Origin: Phoenix dactylifera
Taxonomy: Eukaryota; Streptophyta; Magnoliopsida; Arecales; Arecaceae
Reading direction: 5' to 3'
Length of the DNA: 64,000 bases
Assembly (NCBI RefSeq): GCF_009389715.1
Contig: NC_052399.1
Location: forward strand, 15,565,646 to 15,629,645
The translations under genes were made by a program, and so were the position numbers. Each line of letters begins with the position of its first letter. The stretch's first letter is position 1. Of the stretch, positions 36,011 through 48,321 are shown one piece after another. The notes under the pieces were generated by a model. It was not told the DNA's origin and ran no database searches. It saw only the letters and a list, made by a program, of their open reading frames with translations.

Positions 36011-36734
36011 GAACGGATGGGTGATATCTCCATCCGTTCGTATAATTCATGCCTGGCCTTAAATTTTTTGGGAAATTACTTCCCCATCTAATGAAATCTA
36101 TAGATTAGGAGGAGGCACGAGGGTGGGGTCCCGGAAGGGTACCGAGATGGCAGCCTTTCCACCAACTGCTTATTAATAGCTACTAATGGGAAATTAAGTG
36201 GAAGTTTGATGTATTATTATAAAACGATAATGATTTCATGCAATTTTATTAAAGCATATTAGTTATTATCAATTAAGTGTGGCGTTGCGGTTATAAAAAT
36301 TTATTAAATTCTCGTGATTTTTTTTTTTTGAATTTTTGAATGGAATTCCTCAATTAAGTGGGGAGATTTTGAGGAAAGCTTGGTTCATGGGATTGGAGTG
36401 AACAGGACTTGTGCCGAGCTACATCACCAGCTTAATGCGTCCCCTGTCGTGCAGGCCATGGATGCCGGTCTTTAGTCTTGATATTGATTTATGAACGCTA
36501 AAAAAGTATTGTCGGAAAGGTGTAAGGCCCGCTTCAGACTATTAAAATGGTACTATCTTCTCCTGATTGCAGTCTGCCTATGCTAATATTATTTTATGCA
36601 GAAATACATATTGTAAGAAAAATTATCAGTTCCAAATATAAAACTTTCTGAAATTTTTAAACAGCACAAATGCACGTCTAGTTTTCATGCAAGAAATCTG
36701 AGTCTTCGGATTACCTAATGTTTCTGAGTCTTTG

Positions 36735-37266
36735 TGTCACGCCCCCGCCTCTGCGAGGCACGTGAGGCACCTAGTGCCCACGTGGGGGCCACATGAGGGG
36801 GGAACACGGGGCTCCCCTGCCAGATATTGTCCGGTTCTGGAGCTTCACGCAAGCGTCCTTTACCCCTCCCCGGTTTTGTTTTCCACCCAAAACGCGTCTG
36901 CAGGATTAGGAGACATCCGCCTCATATGCCCAGGCTCTGGAACGAGTCTTTCCGATGTGGGACTATTGGGCCTCACACCCTTCCCACCATCGGACAAGAG
37001 CCGTCCTCAGCTCTGATACCAAATGTCACGCCCCCGCCTCTGCGAGGCACGTGAGGCACCTAGTGCCCACGTGGGGGCCACATGAGGGGGGAACACGGGG
37101 CTCCCCTGCCAGATATTGTCCGGTTCTGGGGCTTCACGCAAGCGTCCTTCACCCCTCCCCGGTTTTGTTTTCCACCCAAAACGCGTCTGCAGGATTAGGA
37201 GACATCCGCCTCATATGCCCAGGCTCTGGAACGAGTCTTTCCGATGTGGGACTATTGGGCCTCACA
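36735..37266 (-). mobile_element. Young TRIM/SMART-like miniature LTR retroelement
   Basis: Two 243-base direct repeats, 36735-36977 and 37024-37266, start TGTCACGCCC and end GGGCCTCACA. The internal part is only 46 bases and holds GCTCTGATACCA (37010-37021), the exact complement of the tRNA-Met primer site, two bases from the right repeat, and a purine-tract-like segment at the other end, so it points to the minus strand. The target duplication CTTTG is perfect (36730-36734 and 37267-37271). The repeats differ at about two positions, so insertion is recent. Non-coding; the open frames across it are incidental. Confidence 0.93.
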
Positions 37267-38607
37267 CTTTGGAAACTTGCTCGATCAGCTTTTGATTATT
37301 GCACCTTCATTGTGACCTGGATGGATCAAGTATTCATCAAAATTTGAAAAATTCTTGAGTATACAAGAAAGAACAAAGCTACAAAATTTTTTAGCACGAC
37401 TCTTGTGATGCTGGGGTTGTTTTCGGGGATAAAATTTTCATTAGATTTTCAGAAATTACTAGAAAATGTATAGAGCAATTTAGGATACGGTTTGAGTACA
37501 TAATACAAATACCTTGCTATGTGAAAATGTAGGAATGTAATAGAAATACATATAATTCTTCACTCTACTACAAGAGAAGAAAGAAAGGGATCATTCTGAT
37601 AACCTCACTGGAGAAGAAGGACTAATTAACCACAGCCTCGCTAATTAAGTTTGAGTTGCACCACCAAAATATGTAGCCGATCAATCAGCTATCGGAATTC
37701 GACAAACAAATTGATACCACAGTGGAATATTTAGCTGTTACATATGTTGTCGTGATTGGCTGCCCCGTCGCCATATGCCATGTGGCGACGGTGTTCGACA
37801 CTGATTGAGGCCTCGATAAGGTTCTCTCCTCATAAATTTTATCACCGTATTGCATTCCTTCGCTTCCTATTCCTGTAGTTCATTTCCAATGCCAAAAGGA
37901 GGCCCCACCCTACCAAACAACTAATGTTATCGGTTTGGAGCATGGTGTCATGGCTCAGGGACAGTCTGGCTCCGGTGACACGTCCTCGTCATCACAGGAG
38001 GAGGGGGAGGGGAAAAAAAAAAAAGAGGAGAAGAAGAAGAGAGAGGACCACAATTTGATTAAGATTGTTTTGGATTATATGAAGATCCTCTTAAATTAAA
38101 TTAAAAGCATATTTGGCTGAAAGGAATGAAGATATGAAATGAGGACTTAATTGAGTAACTTTCAGTTGAGAGGAGCTCTATTTTCGTTCCGACCAAAAAA
38201 GAATAGAAACGTGCCCCAATTTCTCAAAATATAATTCCAACTCTCTTCTAATATTCAAATCTCATTTCGATTACGATCGCGAACCAAACGCATCGTAAGA
38301 ATCTGTTTGATATTGCTTTTATTTTTATATTTTTGTTTTAAAAAGATCGAGAAGAAAAATATACTAGACCAGCAACCTATATGATGAGACTGTTTTATAT
38401 TTTTAAATTGCTTAATGAAAATTTTTAGAGGCTTTTGGAAGCAAAAGTTTGTCGCTTTTGAGAAGTAGTGAAATCAGAACCAAGGAATGGTGGAAGTTTT
38501 GAGTAATGATTTACTCCACATCAAGCACCATGCTGAATTTCATTGATTTAGAGTTGAGAGTATCTTACCTCTTATAGTTTGAAGGATGAGTGATATTTAA
38601 GAGGAGC

Positions 38608-38808
38608 GGGGTAGTACTTTTGCATGAAAGAAGGATTCATCTTTCTTCATGTGAATATACCACTGCATCACTCACTGCATAGATCTCAAAGTACTCTAAA
38701 CTCTGTCATTCACCCACACACATAGATCTCAGAGTACTAGTAGATGATCCTATGGTGGATTTGGGCGAAGAAAGGTGAATCCTCCATTTGTGCAAAAGAT
38801 ACAACCCC
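38608..38808. mobile_element. MITE with inverted ends GGGGT(A/T)GTA
   Basis: Left end GGGGTAGTACTTTTGCATG and, on the other strand, right end GGGGTTGTATCTTTTGCAC continue into related AGGATTCA and CTTTCTTC words, giving imperfect inverted repeats of about 40 bases. The core carries GATCCTATGGTGGATT, shared with 9058-9253 and 12681-12850. The target duplication is not clear. Confidence 0.6.
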
Positions 38809-39689
38809 ATCCCTATTTAGGAAGAAGAATTTGCAAATTCCTCGTTGCATGTTGAATTGCTGTAATGTCAATCCTACATCTTTCACATTGCTATGATGGG
38901 ATCTACTCTCTTTTTAATTCAGATAACTGATGTGGACTTATCACTGAGAAAGAAATAAAATAATTTCTCTAAACTCACTTTGATCTTTCCTCTAATCTCC
39001 AAGGCAACAACAACAATGTCCGCCTCCTTCCATCAAGCTCCCCAGCTCCCAATCCCCTCCTCCCACCACCGCTTAATCTCTCCTATCTGATCACCACCTC
39101 TGATAGACCCACCACCATGTAATCTCTTTGTCTTTGTGAATCGCAGTGGCCCTCCGACCGCCACAACCTAGGAATGGGTTTTGGCTTCTCGATTCGATTG
39201 TCCTCCGGTTGGCTAGCAATATGCAACCGAGGAGGAGGGGTTAGCAATGCCAGCGTGAGGGAATGCGCACTTGGATAAGCGTCGGGGATGTGGAAGTGAA
39301 GCTATGGTAGAAGGCGAAGGTGGCAGCAATGGTGTTGATGATGGTGGTGATAGGGATTGGGAACTAGGTGCTATGTTCCTCGACCGCTCCGGTGAGTTCT
39401 CTCCTCTCCTTCGACTCTTTTCCCACCTCCAATTCTACTATTTTTGCCTTTATTAAGGAAGGATTTTTGCCTTAATTCAGTGATAGTCTTCACGCTGTCG
39501 GCTACGATGCGACTGTCTACAAGTCCCATTGGAGGAAATCTAGTGGAGGGCGAGGCCAGTGATGTGGGCTAGGCAAGATGTGGGAGAGCAGGGGAGGGCA
39601 AGGGTGAGGAGGGTAGAGTGGCACAAATGAGGATAGGGATGAGAGGTAAGTCAAAGTAGTAATTCTGGACACCATCGTGGTCCTTGCGT

Positions 39690-40060
39690 CAGAGATAGAA
39701 GAAAAGGAACTCTTGAATGAAGGGCGAGAGCCAGAGGAGATCAAGGAGATTAAGGAGGGAAGGGGGAGAGGGAGAAGGTGGGCAAGGGGAGGGAGAGGAG
39801 GCCGGCAAGGGAGTGGAGGAGAAAGAGGGCAGCAATGATGGCGAGAGAGGAGAGGGAAAGAGCAGGAGAGAGGGGGCAACGGGAGGAGAGAGACGAGATG
39901 CAACTGAAGAGGAGGGCAATGGAGGAGAGCGGAGATGAAGAGGAAGCAAAGGGAGAGGAGGGTGGAGAGAATGGGAAAGAGGGATTCAAGGGCAGTGGTG
40001 AGGGAAAAGCTAAGGCTAGCAATGAAAAAGGTGAAGAGGTCGGCCATCATCTCTCCCTCT
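39690..40060. repeat. Strongly purine-skewed low-complexity tract
   Basis: The plus strand is dominated by GGAGAGG/GAGGAAG words for almost 400 bases, keeping several frames open on both strands. Translations are Glu/Arg/Gly-rich or Ser/Pro/Leu-rich without domains, so this is treated as low-complexity DNA rather than a gene. Confidence 0.65.
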
Positions 40061-43000
40061 CTCGATCAATGGAGGAGGTAGCCAACCAATCGATCACCAA
40101 GAGATCTAGCTCAAATGTTTGTGACTCTTGCCCTTTGAAATTTTTGAATATGGATATTTTAGCACCTAGGAATTAAGTCTACATCAGATTCTCTTCTTCT
40201 TTAAAAAACATATCCATGCACTTTCTCCATGCTAGCTTCCACGTAAGCATCTCCGACGAGCCTTGATCCGAATTTAGAGAAGGGTAGACCAAATCGCAGC
40301 AATATGAAAAATGCAAAATTGATATCGTAGCAATTTGACATGCAGAGAGTATTCGCAATTTCATACAAAATGTCAAGGGATATTATTTTTTTAACTCATT
40401 ATTGCCCTTCAGTGAAGGAAATGCACTATAGTCGGACTATAATGAGAAACATAAGTAATAGTTTTAGATGTAAGAAAACAAAGGACGTAAAAGACTATTT
40501 GCAAAAAATTGAATTGAAATGGAAGTGGAAATAGAATTGAAAGTAGAGATACTAGATTTCTTAATTTGAATAGAATTGAATCTAGAGGGAAATGAAGATG
40601 AAAATGGTGATGATAGATACTTCAATTCTTTCATTGATCAATTCTCTAATGTTGTTGGGTGATCATGTTTTGCATATTTTTTTAATGGGTTGTGGGTGAG
40701 ATGGGTGAAGGTATGTGGTTGGTGCTACCGACAGGCCAAATTTCTCTTTATTTCAGTTTTAAGTTTTCCTTTCCATCTGCAAAATTGGACCCTCTTATGT
40801 ATAGATGAATTGACCTAATTCAAGGGGTGGTTCTGAGGGCGGCTTTCAGTTAAAGACTTTAAAGAATCATGTTTCCGTACAATGGTGGAGGCTTGAGGAA
40901 AAGAGGATCGATATGGTCCAAAGTTGATCAAGCAGCCCCTGACATGGGTGAGGGCACGGAGACATCGGGGGTGCGAGAGCTGCCAGCCCTCTCTCTCTTC
41001 TCCAGCGTAGAAGCATCACTTTGATCATTCAATTCTTCACTTCTTGCCTTTCTTGCAGGGCCTCTTCCTTTGGTCGTCTCCTTGAGATAGTTTGCTCTCG
41101 AGACTCCTTCTCTTGGGGCAACGATGCAAAGGGCGCAAGAGGGATGGGAGGAAATGGCGACGTCAAACTCTTGAATTTTTCATATTAGTTTAATACCTTG
41201 CCACGTACGTCGGCTTCTCCATCTATTGAAAAATAACAGAAATTCACCATATCAGATTAATACCTCTCTTAACTTGCCATGTAGATACCGTCAGCAAGCT
41301 CTAGTCTAAATAGGAAAGTCGATTGTGAACATTGCAATAAACTGAAAAAATATAAGATTAATATTACAGCAATTGAAGATGCAGGAGTGTATTTGCAAAT
41401 CAATAGAAAATATAGGATGCCATTTATTTTTTAGTCTAAATTAAATTATGTCAATTGTAGGAACGATAATTCAATTTCACATTGGCAGCATTTGAACGGG
41501 TTCAGCTGCCGAGACTAGTTCAAATGTAACTCATGGAAATATATTTCAATGATTTGTTTGAACAAATTTTATGCACATATCAAAAAGAAAACAAAATAAA
41601 ACAAGGCAGCTCCTTGGTTTTTGACCATTGCTCTCAAAAATCGAGGGCCACCAAGCCCGAGGAGGAGCGGGATGAGGTTGCTGGACAGGTTATGAGAGCT
41701 GTGTGCGCAAAATAGAGGGTCTTCTCCAGCTACAGGAGCACTTGCTGCCTAAGATCAGCTAAGCAAAATCATGGGCATGGAAACGAGATAAAAGCCCTAA
41801 TATATTTCAGTAACCAAGTAAATAGAAGATCCTAGTAAATTTGTCATGGGACCAACTATAATTTAAACTTGTCTATTTACAAGACAAAATAGCTTATTCT
41901 TTTAGAAAGTATCAATATCACCTAAGTCGATGAACAAAAAAAAAAGGGGGGGCTGGAAATAAAACAAGTTATCTCTAAAATTCCTCCTTGTTGCAGCAAT
42001 GTAGCAAAAAATGATGTTAAGGATGGCTGCTACAAATCCTCTAGGTATAACATCTATGCTAATCAATTCACTGGTCGATAAACTTATCCTCGATCTTCTC
42101 GCGATTACTAATGCTTTGAAAATGAAATAGCGAGCATCAAGGATTGGATCTAGTCACTGGTCTAGGATAGAAGTTTGCACCGTGCTGCGAAAAATATGAA
42201 GTTCAGAAAAAAAATTAAGGAGCTATAAGAGAAGGAACTAATGAGTGGTGAGTAGAATGAAACAAATTGACTTAGTGGAATTATGGATAAATGGATCTGT
42301 CTACCCTCTTTATGAGCTTGTAAATTAAAGTTTGTAATGAAGATATTTATGAGTTTTTTTATTACTCATTCATGACTTTCTAAATATTTTTTCTTTGCAT
42401 AATATAAAAAGCTGTTGTAATTTAAAAAAATATAACTTACATATTATCTCAATAAAAAAACTTAAACATTATTTATTTTTCAACAAGCGATCTATAACTA
42501 TTTTTTTCTCAATGTAACTGCATAACACCAGATGTTCCTGACTGCTACTATGCATACGAAAATGGAGGCTCTAATTTAGTGGAACCCAGTCCGCTGTCCC
42601 GTTCGCCTTCCGGTATGCATATGCTACTTGAAAGGCACTGCAATCTCTAATTGTCCCCTACAATTAGAACTTTACCGCATGGACAAAGCATACCAAAGGA
42701 TCCTTTCAAGGCCACGAAGTTTTACAACTTCGTCTCATGTACAAATATTATCAAATTTTACATCTTACAATTACATCTTCACCAGGTGCACAAAATATAT
42801 CAAAGGCTCTCTGCAAGACCCCAGACAGATGACTCTTCTTTAACTAAAAATTTATTAAAAAGACCATTAAAAGACATGAGGAGAGGGCTCAACCAATTCA
42901 AGAAGGCTGGCAGCTTTCCAGCCATGCGTCAGATGCTCCCTGCACAAACAGTTGTTTACCCCAAGTTTCATTCAATTCAGCCACCATCTCCATTCATCTC

Positions 43001-43476
43001 TGGATAGAAACATAATAAAGTTTAGTCAATTTATAGAAAACTACGGAACAAACTAATAAAACTAAAATTAATTTAATAACACAGAACTTCGAAAAAATAT
43101 ATTCAATTTAACAGGTTACTAGGTGACAAACTAATTTAATTCAACATGCAGTTTCCATGAAATGTTTTAGCCCATTCATGAGGGGAACTGCAAGCATAAT
43201 CAGAAAACAAATCAGATATTTCTCTAGGTAAATTGTTAAAGTTTATACAAGCACCCAGGGAAAAATGATAGTATAACATAAGGTTGCAGAGGAGTGGAAT
43301 TGGTACATATGTTTAACTCGAAAAGGGCAGTCCATTTCCACAAAATATAATCAAACTTGAACGTCACAATAGTAATCCAAATCGTGACAGAGAAACCTGT
43401 AGGTCCACCGGTGATCGAAGGATATAAAATTAAAAATAGAAATTGAAAATAAAAAAATTATAATTATAGGTGTATT

Positions 43477-43897
43477 TGTGAGGATTCATTCGGACGCGTG
43501 TTTAGTTCCACATCGATTATTCGCTGAGTAGGTCTTGGATACTTATACAAAATCAAAGAATCCAAATAAATTCTTCCAGCTAGCTATTTTGGGTGAGATC
43601 TTGAGTTGTTGCAAATAGTATCATAACAGACCTGGCTCATGACCCATCTGGACTAGGAGACATTGTAGCACGGGCTCATTGAAGCTAAACACAAGCCAAT
43701 CGTGGTCCTTGTATTTAGATTTGAATGGATTTGGATTTTTAGCCTGATAAAGATATTGGAGCTTAAACGAGAGAGTATATGAAGATCCGTGTGGGCGTGT
43801 ATTTAGTCCTACATCGATTATTCGCTGGATACATCTTGGATACTTGTATAAAATCAAAGAACTCTAGCAATTTTGGATGAGGTCATGGGTTGTTACA
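43477..43897 (+). mobile_element. TRIM retroelement inserted in duplication copy 1
   Basis: Terminal repeats about 43477-43613 (TGTGAGGATTC ... TTGTTGCA) and 43780-43897 (TGAAGATCCGTG ... TTGTTACA) flank an internal part starting with a decayed primer site (AGTATCATAACAGACC). The flanks are GTATT on the left and ATATT on the right. The paralogous copy at 44.5 kb has a single GTATC at the matching place, i.e. the empty site. Same family as 6742-7179. Old, non-coding fossil. Confidence 0.85.
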
Positions 43898-43964
43898 ATA
43901 TTTCTATCGTATACTTCAGAAGTGAGAGCATATCAAAAATACTTGTTGCTTACAAGCATCCTCG

Positions 43965-44069
<105 letters not shown>

Positions 44070-44394
44070 AAGTGCATGCTTAAGATTAGAGCAACTAAGG
44101 AATTAAAAAAAGTTACAGCCAACCCAAGGTTAAGCAATACTAAGTATCCCATATTTGTTGTAAAACAGTGTTTTATTAAAAAAAAAAAAAAAAAAGTCAT
44201 CTAAACGACTTAACAACTTTCAGTGAGAAAAGAACCCATGGTAAGGTAACAAAGTGCAATCTATTAAAACACAGCAGTTTCAGGTGAGAAAACATAACAT
44301 GATAATGTAGCTGCAGCTTTCTACTATACAAGAATTAAATAAATGACCTTTTCTAGCTCGAAAAGAAACCTTTAGAGCAGCCTGTTTCCGTAAA

Positions 44395-44690
44395 ATATCA
44401 TTAGACTTCAATATCACGGCAGCAATCAAAACCGTGATAAAGAAACCATTAGGTCCACCAACACAGGTTACAATCTTAAAGTAAGAACAGGGAAAAAAAG
44501 AATTATGATTACACGCGTATCTCCATCATATGCTTTGGAAGTGACAAGATATCAAAAATGCATGCACAGTAACGACTACAGTAGGATTAAGTAACAGCTG
44601 GTGGTTGTCTCTTTATCGTTGCTCGCAAGCATCCTCGCATGTATAAGAAAGTGCATGTTTATGATTATAGCAGCTAAGGAATTAAAAAAA
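44395..44690. repeat. Tandem duplication, copy 2 (empty-site copy)
   Basis: See copy 1. This copy lacks the TRIM and the long TA run and therefore shows the ancestral arrangement. Confidence 0.8.
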
Positions 44691-44882
44691 AAAGAAAAAA
44701 AAAATTGTAGTGAGCACCTTTCAACTTTGGATGCTTCCAATAGATAATTCTCGACTTTAAAAAGTTTCAAACCTAACTTTTAAATGCAAATGGTTCTAAA
44801 TTGATCTTCTAACTCTGTCATTTCAAATGACCAAAATATCCTTACTATCCTCACACATCTTTGAATGTCTTTTGGCTCGGTA

Positions 44883-45245
44883 GATGAATGAAGAAGTTCG
44901 GAGTGTTTCGAGTTCTATATAATCGTAATCTTTAACTATGGACTATATATTAAATATGCTTTGAGATCTGTGCAGGAAGATGAATGAAGGAGTTCGAAGT
45001 ACATTGAGAACTGTATGACGGGTGATCTCTAATTATGGGTCATATATTAATGATGCTTTGAAATCTGATTCGGTGGATGAATGAAGTGGTTTGGAGTACT
45101 TTGAGATCTGCATAGGGGGTGATACTTAACTATGGGTCATATATTGTGCAAACAGATGAATGAAAAAGTTCGGAATACTTTGAGAGGTGTGTGGTGGGTG
45201 ATCCTTAACTATGACACATATACTAAGTATTTTTTAAAATTTGTG
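44883..45245. repeat. Degenerate tandem repeat, about four units of 79-97 bases
   Basis: GATGAATGAAG-like unit starts recur at 44883, 44979, 45076 and 45155. Each is followed by GTTCGGAGTAC-TTTGAGATCTG-like and CTTAACTATGGGTCATATAT-like words. Non-coding, clearly diverged. Confidence 0.8.
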
Positions 45246-45649
45246 CTACAATTTTACTCTACAAATAATTGAAGGATATTTTGGTCATAGTATAATTTTA
45301 TGCTATAATATGATGGTCACATGATACCACTCTGTTAATGGAGATGAACAGTAAAATCAGTTTGAAAATGATTTTGAAATTTGTAACAGACTTACTAAAG
45401 TTGGAAAGGGTGTCACTAGAAAATGCCTAAAGTTATAAGTTTTTTCTAAAAGTATTTGGGTATATCAACCATATTTTTATTTAAAATAAAATAGAAAATA
45501 TTTTTAAAAATATGAAAATAAAAATGACGTCAAACAGACAGATAGGTCAACATTAAAAAAAGCTAATCTACTTAACTTTATCCGGTAAGAAAAAGTGAAA
45601 TAAAATTGACCTATTTACTTTATCTCATAAAATAAAAAAAAAGGAAACG

Positions 45650-46190
45650 AAGCAGTCTCTCTCCTCTATTTACTTTTTTATCTTTTATAATTTGTCTCCC
45701 TACCCTTCCGAAGGTCGACCAAACTGTGAATAGCAAGCGAAGAGACAGCGAGTAGTTCTAACATGAGAAGGGCAAAGCGTGACTAGAGCTGCCTTAGTTC
45801 GGTTGATAACTGCACTCCTGTTTCTGTCATGCACGATTATTTTGTATCGCCTCTGCGAATCAATAACAAATAAATGGGGTATATATTACGTCCCTAACAA
45901 CGTTCGCCCCATTCATCGTAATTGTATTGATCCTAAAAGACAAAAACAGGTCTTGCAATCCCCTTCTCCCAATCTTTTCCCATCCCTCTTTCTTCCCGTT
46001 TCCTCTCTTCTCTCGCAGATGGAGGACCATCTCTTTCGGTAACTGCAGCAAACCCTAAGCGCCGATCCGAACCCACTACAATCTCGTAGCCTCCAATCCC
46101 TCTCTCTCGAGTTTATCTCTTTTTGGTGAATTTTATGGATTTTTTGTTTTGTTTTTAGGGTCTCTTCTTGTGAGAGAGAGGGGAAGGAAT
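45650..46190 (+). promoter_or_regulatory. Pyrimidine-rich leader-like region with a telo-box
   Basis: A CT-rich stretch (45955-46018) leads to an ATGGAG at 46019 with a GTAACT donor-like site shortly after (46039), and AAACCCTAA (telo-box) lies at 46050-46058. Telo-boxes are known near starts of growth-related plant genes. It may be the old promoter or leader of the exonuclease gene or of the unidentified segment that follows; not decided. Confidence 0.3.
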
Positions 46191-46192
46191 AG

Positions 46193-46560
46193 ATGGAGAG
46201 GAATCGAGGCAACACGGGGAGAAGAGCGGAGCATTTCTTGGCCTGTGCGAAGCTGAACCCGTGCCGGCTTTCGGTCCCTAATCCTAGGGCACTACTACAG
46301 CCGGGTCACGGGGGACGCACAGAGGGATCCTGATGGTTCTGAACCCGGTGTGGGTGAATTAGAGTTTTCCTTTCAAGAGTTCTTGCATCTCAGGAATTTA
46401 TAAGTAATTAATGATTTGACGAACCTGGTGTGGGTGAATTAGAGCTTTCCTTGACAAGAATTCTTGCATCTGAGGAACTTGATGATTTGACGAGGGACCT
46501 CGAAATAAGTTTCTTTGATACATATAACTTGAAGTCGGCGACCTATGATATGAGAACCCT
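46193..46560 (+). other. Unidentified coding-like segment with an internal 80-90 base duplication
   Basis: A 46-codon frame from ATG at 46193 (MERNRGNTGRRAEHFLACAK...) ends in TGA at 46331. It is followed by two imperfect tandem copies starting GAACC(C/T)GGTGTGGGTGAATT (about 46341 and 46424). The second copy reads EPGVGELELSLTRILASEEL and on for about 27 further residues before a stop, with gene-like composition. I do not recognise the protein. It may be a fragment of a captured or decayed gene. Confidence 0.25.
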
Positions 46561-46790
46561 GTAGCAAACCAAGAGTTCTTGTACCCAAAAACACATGCAC
46601 ACACGCAAAAGAGTCCCGAGTCCCTGTGGGGATGGTGTTTTTGTTCCTCTCCTTCCCTCATCCTTCTCGCGTCCCACTGATCTCTTCCTCCCAATCTCCC
46701 ACCTCTCTCTCTCTCTCTCTCTTCCACCTTCGATCCACCCGTCATCTCACCGTCTTGGCTTCCTTCTCGGCCCGGAATTCCTCTGGTTTA

Positions 46791-46866
46791 ATGGAAATCG
46801 ATGCTCCAAAGACCCATCGATGGAGGCCTCTCGTGACTCTACTACACGCAGGGTAGATGCACCGAG
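46791..46866 (+). pseudogene. ERI1-like pseudogene, exon 1 piece
   Basis: MEIDAPKTHRWRPL is followed, one base out of frame, by LYYTQGRCTE up to a GTACGA donor at 46867. The family reads RRWRPMCLYYTQGKCTKM here. The extra base is the frameshift. Whether coding extended further 5' is unclear. Confidence 0.7.
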
Positions 46867-48021
46867 GTACGATTGGAGCTCCGAATCTGTTCCAATTCCC
46901 CTCTCTTTCTGTTGTCCCCTTTCGTTCCTTTTGCTTTTTGATGTTTAAATAAAAGAAAGGTTGGATTTTTTGTTTGTTATTTTCCTGTTAAAGGTGCAAT
47001 ATTATCTCTTTTTGGTAAAAATTTCTGTTCGCAGATTGTCCGATCATTGGCGAGAAAATGATTCAAGAATCTTGATTTTCTTGATATACCATGGTTACGG
47101 TTGTGTAGATAACAATTTCCATGTCATCTTTTGTTAGACTGATGTCATAATTCTACCCATTATTGTGGAATTAAATTAACGAGATAGAGTATGATACGGA
47201 TGAGTGTGATGAAACAAGATAACTCAGAGCCGTTATGGTTTTGTCATCTACGGAAGCTAGTTTCTTGGTTATTCAACGCGCAACATAGATTGCCAGAAGG
47301 AGACTCGAATTTGGTCCTTATAGACTTGGAGAAATCGAATGGTATGGTACTATAAGAGATGTTGTATTTATGGGTATCGAGGAATAAAGGTGTACTCAAA
47401 ATAGTATAAAAAGAAGCTATCATAAATTCTAGAGAAGCAACAGTGATGAGTCTTGAGTTTTAGAACTTAATTTGAAAATTTCCCCCATTGTGGCATGTAC
47501 TGTAGATGATACGTTTGAGGGTTCAAGTTTTATGGAACTCCGTCCATTTTAGCTATGTATCATTTACAACTCTGGGGTGTTACAGTGATGTAAATCTATT
47601 GATTTTGTTTAGTTAGACAAGTCATTGTGATTCGGTTATAGGTTTCTCAGGGTTTAAGTTGTTATGGGCTAAATTTGGAGGGTAAAGGCTGTGCCAAGAT
47701 GTTGGAGAAGATTTTTAGAATTTCTGTTTTTATTTTATCGTCTTCTCCCTTCCTTCCAATGCAAGGTGGATTGGATGTCACAGACTTGATCAAAACTCTT
47801 CATCCATTATTTTTTTTTGGATTTGATCTTAAAATAAAACATTGACCACTTCAGGATTCATTTGCCAAGATCAGTTCTTATGACTTGTCATGCTATGCTT
47901 GCTGAACGTGCTGCTGATGTTACAAAGTTGTCATTGTGATACCAAGTGAAAAAATTATCAAAGAAAGGCCAAAAGCAAATAAAACTTTATTAACTAATGT
48001 AATGCTTTCAAATCTTTCATA

Positions 48022-48029
48022 CTACAGGG
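48022..48029. repeat. Left 8-base target-site duplication of the hAT element
   Basis: CTACAGGG, repeated exactly at 51267-51274. Confidence 0.93.
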
Positions 48030-48043
48030 TAGTGTTGGGCATC

Positions 48044-48195
48044 GGGCCGTGCCGGGCCGGCCCGTAACGGGTGCAAACTGCACGGCCCGCAACGGTTCCA
48101 AACGGGCCGTGCCTAACGGCTCCAAACGGGCCGTGCCTGGCACGGCCCGTTTGGAACCGTTGCGGGCCGTGCCTGGCACGGCCCGCAACGGTGAG
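48044..48195. repeat. Left subterminal repeat array of the hAT element
   Basis: Contains about four GGGCCGTGCC words and three in the opposite sense, including an inverted repeat of about 28 bases built on CAACGGTTCCAAACGGGCC and its complement that could form a hairpin. In hAT elements such subterminal words are transposase-binding sites; that role is inferred here. Confidence 0.85.
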
Positions 48196-48313
48196 GGGTG
48201 AGGAAAATAGCCGTTTCCAACGGCTATTTTGGGAAAAAGTCGGTTTTACCCCTCCCAACAGTCCAATAACGGCTGAATTGAGGGGTATTTTGGGAAAAAA
48301 ATTTTTGGGCTTC

Positions 48314-48321
48314 TATAAATA
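48314..48321 (+). promoter_or_regulatory. TATA box of the hAT transposase gene
   Basis: TATAAATA on the plus strand, about 300 bases before the transposase ATG, followed by a CT-rich leader. The leader ends with TTTTTTTAATTCATCAATTTAG just before ATATG, so a 5'-UTR intron is conceivable, but no upstream donor at a normal distance was chosen. Confidence 0.55.

Larger units (their letters stand above)
37272..43300. other. Intergenic; no gene seen apart from repeats listed separately
   Basis: Mostly AT-rich. 38608-38808 is a MITE and 39690-40060 a purine-rich tract. 41640-41715 (KPEEERDEVAGQVMRAVCAK in one frame) and 42890-43010 look somewhat more codon-like than their surroundings but match nothing I recognise. 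Confidence 0.4.

Noticed and set aside
36732-37347. Open frames of 75-130 codons over the young TRIM
   Set aside because: They run across the direct repeats and primer site of a non-coding miniature element and repeat each other because the terminal repeats are nearly identical.
39517-40050. 177-codon minus-strand open frame rich in Ser, Leu and Pro
   Set aside because: It lies on the pyrimidine strand of a purine-rich low-complexity tract and has no domain; overlapping frames on both strands are open for the same reason.
42651-43007. 118-codon plus-strand frame
   Set aside because: No recognisable domain, start context or promoter; no support on either strand beyond being open.
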